A stretch of 64,000 bases of DNA from BJGV01 sp964013575 (GTDB lineage Bacteria; Pseudomonadota; Gammaproteobacteria; Burkholderiales; Nitrosomonadaceae), in the NCBI GenBank assembly GCA_964013575.1, contig CAXGWP010000006.1, positions 1 through 64,000 of the forward strand, given 5' to 3'. This document shows positions 54,208 to 63,923 of the stretch, in pieces. Numbering within the stretch: the stretch's first letter is position 1; each line of letters begins with the position of its first letter. A model generated the notes under the pieces. It was not told where the DNA came from, searched no databases, and saw nothing but the letters and a program-made list of their open reading frames with translations. A program made the translations under genes and the position numbers.

Positions 54208-55326
54208 TCAAAAATTTATGGCCAGAGCTGTAGTTAAGGCTGTATTAGTTTCTGTGGTAGTTCCATCTTGTTTTGTAAAGATATTATCTTTATTAATAAG
54301 TGATCGTGCTTCGAAGCGCCAAAGAAAATTCTTTGTGATATGCCAATCAAAATTTGCAGAGAAGGCCCATGTCCTAAAACTATTTGGTGTTATAGAAGAT
54401 AAAAGCACATTATCTCTGTCATCAAAATACTCTCCCCTTATTACCATAGCCGTATTTCTTGTAGGGGTATAACGCATAATAACCGTTGAATTAAACCATT
54501 TATTGAAGGTTGATGAGCCCTTTCTTTTTTGCTCTATACCAATATCAAAACCAACTGTTGCAGCTAATTTATTACTCAGCTTAAAAGTGCTGTAGAAGTT
54601 ATGGAAATATCGCATTAGTCTTCTTTGGTTTGGTGTATCGGTACCAATAAAAGTGCTACTGTTGAAGGTTATTCTTGGAGAGGGCTTATAAGCAATTTGT
54701 GTACCGAATGAAGGGAGAGTATTTCCATCTATAGGTTTAATACGCTGCCATCCGCTAAGAATAAGGGCACTTATAAACCATTTCCCATCATTAGAAGTAT
54801 GGTTAATTCTTGCACCAGACTCATAGTAGGGAACATTTTCAGCTGTGAGGCTTCTTGTTAAAGCCCAATTGTCGCTTCCTTTTGCATTCTCAAAGCCGAT
54901 GTGGGAGGAGAAAGTGCCTATTTCAAACCATGTATTGTTTTCTTTTGAAATTTTTAGCGCAACATTAGCTTCATATAGGTTTTTCAGTAGGCTTGGCTCT
55001 GCTTTATAATTAGCTCGCATATAGGTACCTACAGCTAGAGCAAAATTAGCTTTAAAGTTTGCAGTGTCATATTTTGTTTTTAAGAATGCCAGGTTTATTT
55101 CTGGCTCATTGCTTCGGTTATAGCTTACAAATATGGGTGATTTTTTGTTGTCCACAGAATTACTAAAAGTAGTAGTACCATATGCTTCGATATAACCACT
55201 AATATTAAATGGTGATATTAGGTTATTTGTAATTTTTATAATTTCGTGTGAATACACTTCTTTACTAAAAAATAAGACTATAAGCATAATAAAAATATTT
55301 TTTATTTGATTATTTTGGGAATTCAT
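54208..55326 (-). CDS. Outer-membrane beta-barrel protein (BBP2/OmpL-like porin)
   Basis: A 372-residue exported protein with an N-terminal signal (about residues 1-26, ending EVYS) and alternating hydrophobic strands. It ends in Phe (ALAINF), the typical outer-membrane insertion signal. Segments such as ISGYIEAYGTTTFSN and WFEIGTFSSHIGFENAKGSD resemble putative beta-barrel porin-2 proteins. Function and substrate are unknown. It is divergent from queA and shows no operon partners. Base composition is like its neighbours. Confidence 0.72.
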   Translation of the reverse strand: MNSQNNQIKNIFIMLIVLFFSKEVYSHEIIKITNNLISPFNISGYIEAYGTTTFSNSVDNKKSPIFVSYNRSNEPEINLAFLKTKYDTANFKANFALAVGTYMRANYKAEPSLLKNLYEANVALKISKENNTWFEIGTFSSHIGFENAKGSDNWALTRSLTAENVPYYESGARINHTSNDGKWFISALILSGWQRIKPIDGNTLPSFGTQIAYKPSPRITFNSSTFIGTDTPNQRRLMRYFHNFYSTFKLSNKLAATVGFDIGIEQKRKGSSTFNKWFNSTVIMRYTPTRNTAMVIRGEYFDDRDNVLLSSITPNSFRTWAFSANFDWHITKNFLWRFEARSLINKDNIFTKQDGTTTETNTALTTALAINF

Positions 55327-55406
55327 AATCTTATCTTTATAGATAAATTGGCATATATAGTTTGTATTTTTATAGTTACTAAGCTATTTATCGTTGATAA
55401 CTTTTT

Positions 55407-55421
55407 ATCATTAATAATGAT
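55407..55421. promoter_or_regulatory. 15-bp palindrome between the barrel gene and queA
   Basis: ATCATTA-A-TAATGAT is a perfect palindrome about midway between two divergent genes, 81 bases before the start of the barrel gene. It could be an operator for either. The half-sites are not in the order of a Fur box. Confidence 0.35.
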
Positions 55422-55503
55422 GATAAGGCGGTTAATAAAAATAAGGACATATGAAATTAAAATCAATGTGATAGATATATAGTACGCCGTTATAATATAT
55501 TGT

Positions 55504-56538
55504 ATGAAAACTCAGGATTTCAATTTTTCTTTGCCTCCGGAGCTAATCGCACAGTTCCCAAATACGCAACGTTCTGGCAGTAGAATGTTATATTTAAACG
55601 GTAAGGAAGGAGTTTTGCAAGATGCAATGTTTGTTGATCTTCCTAATTATATAAAACCTGGGGATGTAATGGTATTTAATGACACACGTGTAATTAGGGC
55701 ACGTCTGTTTGGTATGAAAGAAAGTGGTGGAAAATTAGAGATTATGGTAGAGCGTATTTTAGATGAGCATTGTGCTCTTGCTATGATACGTGCAAGCCAT
55801 GCTCCTAAAGTTGGTTCTATATTTAATATTTCTGGCGTGATTTCAGTAAAAATATTAGGGCGAGAGAATCATTTCTATAGGTTATATTTTGATCATAAAG
55901 ATACTGTTATCGAGTTACTGGATCAGTATGGCAATTTACCGCTTCCGCCTTATATACCAAGAGAAATAACACAGGAAGATGAGAATCGATACCAAACTAT
56001 TTATGCAAGGGAAGAAGGTGCTGTTGCTGCACCGACTGCAGGGTTACATTTTGATGAAGCTATGATATTAAAATTACGTAATATGGGAATAATAATTGCA
56101 TATGTAACTTTGCATATAGGTTCAGGTACATTTCAACCAGTAAGAGTTGAAAATATTAATGATCATAAAATGCATAAAGAAATTTATCATATACCAGAAG
56201 AAACAATTAAAGCTATTCAATTAGCAAAATCTTTGGGTGGTCGTGTACTTGCAGTTGGTACAACATCATTGCGAGCGTTAGAGGCCGCGATAAAGGATGG
56301 TAATGGAGTATTAACACCGGGCTATAATAATACAGATATTTTTATCACACCCGGCTATCGCTTAAATATTGTTGATAGGCTTTTGACAAATTTTCATTCA
56401 CCATGTTCAACCTTAATGATGCTGGTATCAGCTTTTGGTGGGACAGAAAATATTTTTCAAGCATACAAACATGCAGTAGAAAAAGGTTACAGGTTTCTTA
56501 GTTATGGTGATGCTATGTTAATAGAAAAGAAAATATGA
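55504..56538 (+). CDS. queA: S-adenosylmethionine:tRNA ribosyltransferase-isomerase
   Basis: Transfers ribose from SAM to preQ1-tRNA to form epoxyqueuosine. The N-terminal FSLPPELIAQFPNTQRSGSR and DVMVFNDTRVI are typical. GAVAAPTAGLHFDEAM, HIGSGTFQPVR and NFHSPCSTLMMLVSAFGG complete the family pattern. Length 344 is normal. A TATAAT lies 8 bases before the ATG, so the transcript may be nearly leaderless. Its stop overlaps the tgt start in an ATGA. Confidence 0.96.
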   Translation: MKTQDFNFSLPPELIAQFPNTQRSGSRMLYLNGKEGVLQDAMFVDLPNYIKPGDVMVFNDTRVIRARLFGMKESGGKLEIMVERILDEHCALAMIRASHAPKVGSIFNISGVISVKILGRENHFYRLYFDHKDTVIELLDQYGNLPLPPYIPREITQEDENRYQTIYAREEGAVAAPTAGLHFDEAMILKLRNMGIIIAYVTLHIGSGTFQPVRVENINDHKMHKEIYHIPEETIKAIQLAKSLGGRVLAVGTTSLRALEAAIKDGNGVLTPGYNNTDIFITPGYRLNIVDRLLTNFHSPCSTLMMLVSAFGGTENIFQAYKHAVEKGYRFLSYGDAMLIEKKI

Positions 56539-57644
56539 GATTTAAGGTGCATGCCAGGGAGGGCTTTGCTCGACGTGGAACTTTAACGTTAACTCATGGG
56601 AAGGTAGAGACACCTGCTTTTATGCCGGTAGGCACTTACGGTGCTGTAAAAGCAATGCCACCAAGAGAATTGCAGAAAATTAATACCCATATAGTTCTTG
56701 GGAATACCTTTCATTTGTGGCTTCAGCCAGGCTTAGAAATAATTAGTGCACATGGTGGATTACACAAATTTATAGGTTGGGACGGTCCTATTCTAACTGA
56801 TTCAGGAGGATTTCAGGTTTTTAGTTTAGGGAAAATACGAAAAATAACTGAGCAAGGGGTAAAATTTCAATCTCCTATAAATGGAGATATATTTTTCCTC
56901 ACTCCTGAGGAGTCTATGCGTATTCAGCGTATATTAAATTCAGATATTGTAATGATATTTGATGAATGTACTCCTTATCCGGCAGATAAACTGACGGCAA
57001 AAAAATCTATGGAACTTAGTCTACGCTGGGCTGAGCGTTCAAGGAATGCTCATGATCGAGATGGAGGGAACCCTAATGCACTATTTGGTATAGTGCAGGG
57101 TGGAATGTATGAAAATTTACGAGATTTATCTCTTGCTGAATTAAAGGATATAAATTTTGATGGATATGCTATAGGAGGGTTATCGGTAGGAGAGCCTAAA
57201 AATGATATGAAGCGTATTCTTCAGCATTGCGTTAATCAACTTCCTATTAATAAGCCACGATATCTTATGGGTGTTGGTACTCCAGGTGATATTATAAATG
57301 CTGTTTCACAGGGTGTTGATATGTTTGATTGTGTTTTGCCAACACGTAATGCTCGTAATGGGTGGTTATTTACTAGGAATGGAATAATAAAACTTCGTAA
57401 TAGTCAGTATCGTAAGGATATGGGGCCGCCTGATGAGAAGTGTGGCTGTTATACCTGCTGTAATTTTACTCGTTCTTATTTGCATCATTTACAGAAAATT
57501 AATGAAATTCTTGGTTCGCATCTGAATACCTTACATAATTTGTATTATTACCAGCAATTAATGAATGAAATTCGTAATGCTATAGAGGCTGGTCAATTTG
57601 AGAAATATGCACAAGAATTTCAAGCTGGCGCTGCATCATGCTAA
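56535..57644 (+). CDS. tgt: Queuine tRNA-ribosyltransferase
   Basis: Exchanges guanine for preQ1 at position 34 of GUN-decoding tRNAs. The substrate-binding DSGGFQVFSL, the VQGGMY segment, YAIGGLSVGEP, the nucleophile Asp in MFDCVLPTR and the zinc ligands in CGCYTCCNFTRSYLHH are all present. Length 369 is standard. It is translationally coupled to queA and followed by yajC, the conserved queA-tgt-yajC-secD-secF order. Confidence 0.97.
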   Translation: MRFKVHAREGFARRGTLTLTHGKVETPAFMPVGTYGAVKAMPPRELQKINTHIVLGNTFHLWLQPGLEIISAHGGLHKFIGWDGPILTDSGGFQVFSLGKIRKITEQGVKFQSPINGDIFFLTPEESMRIQRILNSDIVMIFDECTPYPADKLTAKKSMELSLRWAERSRNAHDRDGGNPNALFGIVQGGMYENLRDLSLAELKDINFDGYAIGGLSVGEPKNDMKRILQHCVNQLPINKPRYLMGVGTPGDIINAVSQGVDMFDCVLPTRNARNGWLFTRNGIIKLRNSQYRKDMGPPDEKCGCYTCCNFTRSYLHHLQKINEILGSHLNTLHNLYYYQQLMNEIRNAIEAGQFEKYAQEFQAGAASC

Positions 57645-57681
57645 AATGCACCTCCTTTGAAATCTCCTTTGGAGAAATATT

Positions 57682-58020
57682 ATGTTGATTAGTGATGCTT
57701 ATGCTCAAGCCACTCCCCCAGCTGGAGGTGGAATGTTAATGGAATTGCCTCTGATAGTGTTAGTAATTGCAATATTTTACTTTGTGGTAATTCGTCCTCA
57801 GGTAAAACGGTCAAAAGATCAGAAAGCGATGGTTGAGGCATTACATAAGGGTGATGAAGTGGTAACTAACGGTGGTCAATTAGGGCGAGTAGTAAAAATA
57901 ACAGGGAGCCATGTAACTCTAGAAATTGCTCCAAATGTAGAGACAATTATATTGAAAACGGCAATCCAGACTTTATTACCAAAAGGGACACTAAAAGGGA
58001 TTGAAAAAGGAAAAAAATAA
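57682..58020 (+). CDS. yajC: Preprotein translocase subunit YajC
   Basis: Small inner-membrane partner of SecDF-YidC. One membrane helix at about residues 20-43 contains LPLIVLVIAIFYFVVIRPQ with the conserved RPQ-x-KR turn. The soluble tail has GDEVVTNGGQLGRVVKI. Length 112 is typical. GGAGAAATATT precedes the ATG. It lies between tgt and secD. Confidence 0.96.
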   Translation: MLISDAYAQATPPAGGGMLMELPLIVLVIAIFYFVVIRPQVKRSKDQKAMVEALHKGDEVVTNGGQLGRVVKITGSHVTLEIAPNVETIILKTAIQTLLPKGTLKGIEKGKK

Positions 58021-58092
58021 TCCTGGAACAGGAATATAAGAGGGAGAGTATGAATCATTTTTCACCATTTTTTATTGGTATTTACCTGTAAT

Positions 58093-59934
58093 ATGAATCG
58101 ATATCCATTCTGGAAATATTCAATTATAGTAGTTTCAGTTTTGCTAGGACTGGTTTATACACTGCCTAATTTTTATGGTGAATCTCCGGCAGTACAAATT
58201 TCTCCTATGCGTACTACTGATAGGCCTAATAGTTCTTTACTTGCTAGAGTTGAAAATATTCTTAAACAGAATAACATCTTAATCAATGGTGTGTTATTTC
58301 AACCAAGCGGTATCAAAGTACGTTTTTCAGATACTAATACTCAACTTAAAGCAAAAGATTTATTACAAACAGAGCTTGGTAATAAATATTTAGTTGCACT
58401 AAACCTTCTTTCCGATTCACCGCAGTGGTTAACTGATATCAGTGCTCTACCAATGTATTTAGGTCTTGATTTGCGTGGTGGAGTTCATTTTTTGTTGCAA
58501 GTTGATATGAAAGGTGCGCTTTCTAAATCACTTGATCGTTTTAGTGCTGATATACGAGCTAGTTTAAGAGAGAACAAAATTAGATATAAAAGATTAAGCA
58601 GAGAAGATTTACAGATTATTATAAAATTTCGTGACATAGAGTCACTTAATAAAGCAAGTAATGAAATAAAGAATAATTATAATGACCTAAATCTACGCGA
58701 GCATGTTGTGCAAGATGAGTTTCATCTTGCATTATCTTTAAAAAAAATAGCCCTCAAGCGCATGCAGGATTCTGCTGTACAGCAAAATATTACTACACTA
58801 CGTAATCGTGTAAATGAGTTAGGTGTAGCTGAACCCATTATTCAGCAGGCAGGATCTGATCGTGTATTAGTGCAATTACCTGGTGTACAGGATACTGCAA
58901 AAGCTAAGGACATATTAGGTCGAACGGCCACATTAGAATTGCGTATGGTTGATGAGGAACAGGATGTAAGCATAGCATTAAGTGGTCAGAATTATTCTGG
59001 TTCAGAGCTTTATACTGAGCGTGGTGGTGGACCAGTATTAATAAAAAAACAGGTCATGTTAACGGGAGATCGAATCAATGACGCTCAGCCTGGTTTTGAT
59101 AATAATAATCAACCAGCTGTACACTTAAATTTAGATAGTAATGGCGCTCGTATTTTTAAGCAGTTGACTCGAGAGAATGTTGGAAAGCGTATGGCCATAC
59201 TTCTTATTGAAAAAAATCAGAAAGAAGTTATTACTGCTCCAGTAATACGTGAAGAGATACCAAGTGGTCGGGTCCAAATTACCGGAAATATGACTATTTC
59301 TGAAGCAAGAGATATTTCATTGCTGTTACGTGCTGGGGCATTAGCAGCTCCAATGGATATTATTGAAGAGAGGACTGTAGGTCCTAGTTTAGGAGCAGAG
59401 AATATTGCGCGTGGTTTTAATTCTACATTATGGGGTTTCGCAGCTATTGCTATTTTTATGACTGTATATTATTTAATATTTGGTCTTATTTCAGTAACTG
59501 CACTTGGTGTAAATTTATTATTGCTTATTGCTCTTCTTTCAATTTTACAGGCTACTTTAACACTTCCTGGTATGGCTGCGATAGCACTTACTATAGGTAT
59601 GGCTATTGATGCGAATGTACTTATAAATGAGCGTATTCGTGATGAGTTACGAAATGGCATTTCACCACAGGCGGCAATTAATGCTGGGTATGAGCGAGCT
59701 TTCGGTACAATTTTAGATGCAAATATTACTACTCTAATTGCAGGTATTGCATTATTTGCTTTTGGTTCCGGTCCAGTAAAAGGTTTTGCTGTAGTGTTAT
59801 GTTTGGGAATTTTAACTTCAATGTTTAGTGCAATTATGGTCTCACGATCCTTGGTTAATTTATTGTATGGGAGACGCAAAAGGTTGGAAATTGTACCTAT
59901 TGGCCAAGTATGGAAACCATCAAACAATAAATGA
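58093..59934 (+). CDS. secD: Protein translocase subunit SecD
   Basis: Uses the proton gradient to help complete protein export. It has an N-terminal helix (MNRYPFWKYSIIVVSVLLG), a large periplasmic domain with LGLDLRGGVHFLLQVD, and a C-terminal five-helix RND-like bundle with GMAIDANVLINERIRDELR. I set the ATG at 58093 (613 residues), since the upstream TTT-rich extension lacks support. Length is normal for betaproteobacteria. It is followed by secF after 54 bp. Confidence 0.96.
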   Translation: MNRYPFWKYSIIVVSVLLGLVYTLPNFYGESPAVQISPMRTTDRPNSSLLARVENILKQNNILINGVLFQPSGIKVRFSDTNTQLKAKDLLQTELGNKYLVALNLLSDSPQWLTDISALPMYLGLDLRGGVHFLLQVDMKGALSKSLDRFSADIRASLRENKIRYKRLSREDLQIIIKFRDIESLNKASNEIKNNYNDLNLREHVVQDEFHLALSLKKIALKRMQDSAVQQNITTLRNRVNELGVAEPIIQQAGSDRVLVQLPGVQDTAKAKDILGRTATLELRMVDEEQDVSIALSGQNYSGSELYTERGGGPVLIKKQVMLTGDRINDAQPGFDNNNQPAVHLNLDSNGARIFKQLTRENVGKRMAILLIEKNQKEVITAPVIREEIPSGRVQITGNMTISEARDISLLLRAGALAAPMDIIEERTVGPSLGAENIARGFNSTLWGFAAIAIFMTVYYLIFGLISVTALGVNLLLLIALLSILQATLTLPGMAAIALTIGMAIDANVLINERIRDELRNGISPQAAINAGYERAFGTILDANITTLIAGIALFAFGSGPVKGFAVVLCLGILTSMFSAIMVSRSLVNLLYGRRKRLEIVPIGQVWKPSNNK

Positions 59935-59988
59935 TTATATGTGAATAGATAATCTTTATTTAATTTTATAAGGATTTAAAGGTTCTAT

Positions 59989-60924
59989 ATGGAATTTTTT
60001 AGATTTAATCGTGATATTCCCTTTATGAGTTGGGGTAAATACACTACCACTATTTCGCTTCTTACTTTTATTATTGCCATATTTTTTCTTGTTACTAAGG
60101 GATTAAATTTAGGTGTTGATTTTACAGGCGGAACGGTGATGGAAATTGGTTATAGTCAGAATGCTGATTTGAATAAGATACGAAATACCCTTGCTGGAAC
60201 TGGGATGCCGGATGCTAGTGTTCAGCATTTTGGTAATTCAAGTGATGTATTAATACGTCTTCCTACTAATCTGGAAATATCTAGCGCACAGCTATCAGAA
60301 ATTGTTATGGTGGCCTTACGTAAGGTAGATAGTACAGTAGAAATGCGTCGAGTAGAATTTGTTGGCCCACAAGTAGGAGAAGAGTTAGTTGAGAATGGTG
60401 CGCTTGCCTTACTGGTAGTGTCTTTTGGAATTATTGCATATCTTGCTATTCGATTCGAATGGAAATTTGGTGTTGCTGCTATTATTGCTAATTTGCATGA
60501 TGTGGTTATAATTCTTGGCTTTTTTGCTTTTTTTCAGTGGGAATTCTCATTAACAGTTCTTGCTGCGGTATTGGCGATCTTGGGTTATTCAGTGAACGAA
60601 TCTGTAGTAGTATTTGATCGTATACGTGAGAATTTTCGTAAAATGCGTAAGGCTTCTGTAGCACAGGTTATTGATAATGCGATTACTCGTACTATGTCAC
60701 GTACTATTATTACCCATGGCTGTACTCAGATGGCAGTATGCTCTATGCTTTTCTTTGGTGGGGAGGCGTTACATTATTTTGCTTTGGCACTTACTATTGG
60801 GATTTGTTTTGGTATATATTCCGCAGTTTTGGTAGCAAGCCCTATAGTTATGTTGTTGGGCGTTTCACGTGAAGACCTTATTAAAATAGAAAAGAAAGAT
60901 ACAAAAGAAGAAGCTGTGCCTTAA
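59989..60924 (+). CDS. secF: Protein translocase subunit SecF
   Basis: Partner of SecD. The N-terminal helix is followed by LGVDFTGGTVMEIGY, the periplasmic domain, and five helices. GYSVNESVVVFDRIRENFRK is the conserved SecF signature, and NAITRTMSRTIITH follows. Length 311 is standard. AAGGATTTAAAGG precedes the ATG. It ends the sec cluster, with a DedA gene 38 bp downstream. Confidence 0.97.
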   Translation: MEFFRFNRDIPFMSWGKYTTTISLLTFIIAIFFLVTKGLNLGVDFTGGTVMEIGYSQNADLNKIRNTLAGTGMPDASVQHFGNSSDVLIRLPTNLEISSAQLSEIVMVALRKVDSTVEMRRVEFVGPQVGEELVENGALALLVVSFGIIAYLAIRFEWKFGVAAIIANLHDVVIILGFFAFFQWEFSLTVLAAVLAILGYSVNESVVVFDRIRENFRKMRKASVAQVIDNAITRTMSRTIITHGCTQMAVCSMLFFGGEALHYFALALTIGICFGIYSAVLVASPIVMLLGVSREDLIKIEKKDTKEEAVP

Positions 60925-60962
60925 TTTTGTCATAGATTTGTCTCGTTTTTTATTAGGATATT

Positions 60963-61610
60963 TTGGAACTTCTTACCAATTTCATTGATATTATTCTAAA
61001 TCTTGATCGTCACCTTATCTGGCTGATTGAGAATTATGAAGGTTGGATTTATCTTATTTTATTTTTGATTATTTTCTGTGAGACAGGACTAGTTATAATG
61101 CCATTTCTACCTGGTGACTCTTTGTTATTTGTTACAGGTGCACTTGCAGCAAATGGTGCAATGGATGTAAATTTCTTGGTCATACTTTTAATGTCTGCAG
61201 CCTTTGCTGGTGATAATACAAATTATTGGGTTGGACGTTATTTGGGCCCAAAGATCTTTTCTAAGTCTGATTCTCGTATATTAAATCGGAGACACTTAGA
61301 TACAACTAATTCATTTTATGAAAAACATGGAGGTAAAACCATAATATTTGCACGATTTCTTCCTATTTTTCGTACTTTTGCACCATTTGTTGCAGGTATT
61401 GGACATATGACTTATACGACCTTTATGTTATTTAGTGCAATTGGTGGTTTATTTTGGATAAATTTTTTTGTTGTTGGAGGCTATTTTTTTGGGAATGTGC
61501 CTATAGTCAAAGATAATCTTTCTTTTTTCATCTTTGGGATTATTTTTATTTCGATAATTCCAGGAATTATACAATTTCTTCGGGTAAGGTTTGAAAAAAA
61601 TAGAAATTAA
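60963..61610 (+). CDS. DedA/SNARE-associated-family membrane protein, TTG start
   Basis: An inner-membrane DedA protein, a family linked to undecaprenyl-phosphate or phospholipid translocation and to envelope proton homeostasis. The core CETGLVIMPFLPGDSLLF and RFLPIFRTFAPFVAGIGHM motifs, with the conserved Gly, Asp and Arg residues, are present. Four to five helices are visible in 215 residues. TTG is the most likely start, with AGGA 4-5 bases ahead; no earlier ATG fits. It follows secF and may be cotranscribed. The substrate is not settled by sequence. Confidence 0.88.
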   Translation: MELLTNFIDIILNLDRHLIWLIENYEGWIYLILFLIIFCETGLVIMPFLPGDSLLFVTGALAANGAMDVNFLVILLMSAAFAGDNTNYWVGRYLGPKIFSKSDSRILNRRHLDTTNSFYEKHGGKTIIFARFLPIFRTFAPFVAGIGHMTYTTFMLFSAIGGLFWINFFVVGGYFFGNVPIVKDNLSFFIFGIIFISIIPGIIQFLRVRFEKNRN

Positions 61611-61675
61611 GTAAATCTTGATAGATAAGCTAGTAATATTTAAATATTTGTAGCGTTATATGAGTTTGTTTATTA

Positions 61676-62761
61676 TTAATTTTTAGCCCCCATTTCAATA
61701 GCTAATTTTCTTGATTGTTCAGAATTATCTTTTGATTCTTCTAGCCCAAGCCACCCTTCTAGGTTATCAAGGGCAATGTCAGTTAGGGCATATATCCAGT
61801 CATCATGCTCATTAAGGCATGGAATGTAATGGAATTCTTTTCCCCCAGCTTGAATGAATGTAGCTTTTCCTTCTATGGCTATTTCTTCTAGTGTTTCAAG
61901 GCAATCTGACACAAAACCAGGACAAATTACATCTATTCTTCCAGTTTTTTGGTTGCCAAGTAGTTCTAGGATTTCTGCTGTATATGGCCTTAACCACTCT
62001 GTCCGTCCAAAGCGGGATTGAAAACAAATTTGAAATCTTTCTTTATCTAAATTAAGTGTTTCAGCTAAGAGCCTACCTGTTTTTTGGCACTCGCAGTGGT
62101 AAGGGTCCCCCTTATCTAAGCTGAAGCGTGGTACCCCATGGAAGCTTATGACTAATTTTTCTGGCTCTCCATTTTTTAACCAATAATCACGGACATTTTG
62201 TGCAAGTGCATTAATATAAGCAGGATGGTCATGATAATGCTTTATTGTTCGAATAGCTGGGGTATTTCGCATTTTCTTTAATTGCTCAAATACACCATCA
62301 AGTGCTGCACCAGTACTGCTAGCTGCATATTGGGGATAGAGTGGAAATATTAAGATCCGTTCACAATTCTGTTGCTCCATCCGTATAATGGTTTCTGAGA
62401 TAGAGGGGTTCCCTATACTCATAGCGTATTCTATCAACGGTGTTGGTTTAGTACGTTTTTTAATTGATTTTAGTAATAATTTTGCCTGTCTTTGGGTATG
62501 AACTTTTAGTGGCGACCCTTCTTTTGTCCAGATTAAAGAATATTTCTCTGCAGATTTTTTAGGGCGAATATTTAGGATAATGAAATTTAGTATCGGCCAC
62601 CAGATCCATTTAGGAATTTCAATAACTCGAGAATTGCTTAGGAAATCCCTAAGATATGGTCTTAATGCTTTTGGGGTTGGCGCATCTGGAGTGCCAAGAT
62701 TAATCAGTAAGATACCAGTCTTACCATGGGACCCATGCTGATATATAGATTCTGATGACAT
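61676..62761 (-). CDS. hemH: Ferrochelatase
   Basis: Inserts ferrous iron into protoporphyrin IX, the last step of heme synthesis. The catalytic His is in VISFHGVPRFSL, and the Glu of the active site lies in the later FVSDCLETLEEI segment. The N-terminal GILLINLGTPDAPT and FPLYPQYAASSTGA segments are characteristic. Length 361 is slightly longer than the minimal form. It is convergent with dedA and divergent from nadK. Confidence 0.96.
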   Translation of the reverse strand: MSSESIYQHGSHGKTGILLINLGTPDAPTPKALRPYLRDFLSNSRVIEIPKWIWWPILNFIILNIRPKKSAEKYSLIWTKEGSPLKVHTQRQAKLLLKSIKKRTKPTPLIEYAMSIGNPSISETIIRMEQQNCERILIFPLYPQYAASSTGAALDGVFEQLKKMRNTPAIRTIKHYHDHPAYINALAQNVRDYWLKNGEPEKLVISFHGVPRFSLDKGDPYHCECQKTGRLLAETLNLDKERFQICFQSRFGRTEWLRPYTAEILELLGNQKTGRIDVICPGFVSDCLETLEEIAIEGKATFIQAGGKEFHYIPCLNEHDDWIYALTDIALDNLEGWLGLEESKDNSEQSRKLAIEMGAKN

Positions 62762-63038
62762 TGAGTTTTCTTTTAAATAAATTATAAAGAATTTTACTGA
62801 GTATGTAACATTATAGATAATATGTATTACTTAATTATATAGTGTTTAATTAATATTTGATTATGATTTGAGTCATTAGGCATATATATGGATATTTTAC
62901 ACGAGGTTCATGGTTTTAAGGTTTGAGGGAGAAAGTTTAACTCTTTGAATTCTTTGTCACATGATGTTCAATATGTTTTAATCATAAAGGTAGTAGTATT
63001 AAAATTTGTACTGTGACAGGTGTATATTAAATTTTGAG
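62762..63038. other. Spacer between hemH and nadK
   Basis: About 277 bases between divergent genes. I see no CIRCE element (TTAGCACTC repeats), no ORF of note and no clear -35/-10 pair. It is AT-rich apart from a GAGGGAGAAAG stretch at 62926. Confidence 0.4.
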
Positions 63039-63911
63039 ATGAATTCTTTATTTAAAACTATAGCTCTAATTGGTAAATATGATAACCCTGAGATTAAGGT
63101 GCCGCTTCTTTGTCTAGGAGAATTCCTGGAGAATCGTAATCTTAATGTGGTGTTAGATAGCCTTACTGCTTCACATGTTCCAGAGACAAAGTATCCAGTT
63201 TTGACTTTAGATGAAATAGGTTCAAAAGTGGATTTGGCAGTTGTTTTGGGTGGTGATGGAACTATGCTAAATATTGCACGTAGATTAGCCCCTTTTGATG
63301 TACCGTTAGTTGGAATAAATCAGGGTCGGCTTGGGTTTCTTACAGATCTTTCAATTGATACCATGCAGGATGAATTAGATTCTTTCTTTGACGGTAATTA
63401 TGTTACTGAGAGGCGTATGCTACTTGCTGCTGAAGTAATACGGAATAAAGATAGCAAGTTCAGTGCTTTAGCCTTCAATGATGTGGCTGTGAATAGGGGT
63501 AATGGTAGGGGCATGATTGAATTTGAAGTTCATATTGATGGAGAATATGTATATTCATTGCGGTCAGATGGGTTGATCATAGCCACTCCTACAGGTTCAA
63601 CTGCATATGCTTTATCTTGTGGTGGACCTATCTTACATCCAAAGCTTGATTTGATTGCTTTAATACCTGTTAGTCCGCATACATTAAGTAATAGACCTAT
63701 CGTTGTAGGCCCTGAAGCCACAGTGGAGATTTTAATGCACCGTGCTGAAGGCTCCCGTATCAATTCAGATAGTCATTCTAATTTTGATTTAAATAAGAAT
63801 GACAAAGTTGTAATTCGTCGTTCTCCTTATACTGTAAGTTTATTGCATTCTTCTAATCACAGTTACTATCGTATGTTAAGAGAGAAACTTGGATGGAGTG
63901 GGTTTTCCTAG
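63039..63911 (+). CDS. nadK: NAD kinase
   Basis: Phosphorylates NAD to NADP. The NAD-kinase motif GGDGTML is at residues 71-77, NQGRLGFLTD follows, and the second conserved segment GLIIATPTGSTAYALSCGGP holds the substrate-binding residues. I use the ATG at 63039 (290 residues, MNSLFKTIALIG); a TTG at 63006 would add 11 residues without family support. It precedes recN, the usual betaproteobacterial pair. Confidence 0.95.
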   Translation: MNSLFKTIALIGKYDNPEIKVPLLCLGEFLENRNLNVVLDSLTASHVPETKYPVLTLDEIGSKVDLAVVLGGDGTMLNIARRLAPFDVPLVGINQGRLGFLTDLSIDTMQDELDSFFDGNYVTERRMLLAAEVIRNKDSKFSALAFNDVAVNRGNGRGMIEFEVHIDGEYVYSLRSDGLIIATPTGSTAYALSCGGPILHPKLDLIALIPVSPHTLSNRPIVVGPEATVEILMHRAEGSRINSDSHSNFDLNKNDKVVIRRSPYTVSLLHSSNHSYYRMLREKLGWSGFS

Positions 63912-63923
63912 AAATTAGTTACT

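Noticed and set aside
55401..55430. Fur box
   Set aside because: The half-sites ATCATT and AATGAT are in the reverse order from the GATAATGATAATCATTATC consensus, so Fur binding is not supported.
62762..63038. CIRCE heat-shock operator before nadK
   Set aside because: Expected from hrcA linkage in some betaproteobacteria, but the TTAGCACTC/GAGTGCTAA repeat is absent and hrcA is not in the window.
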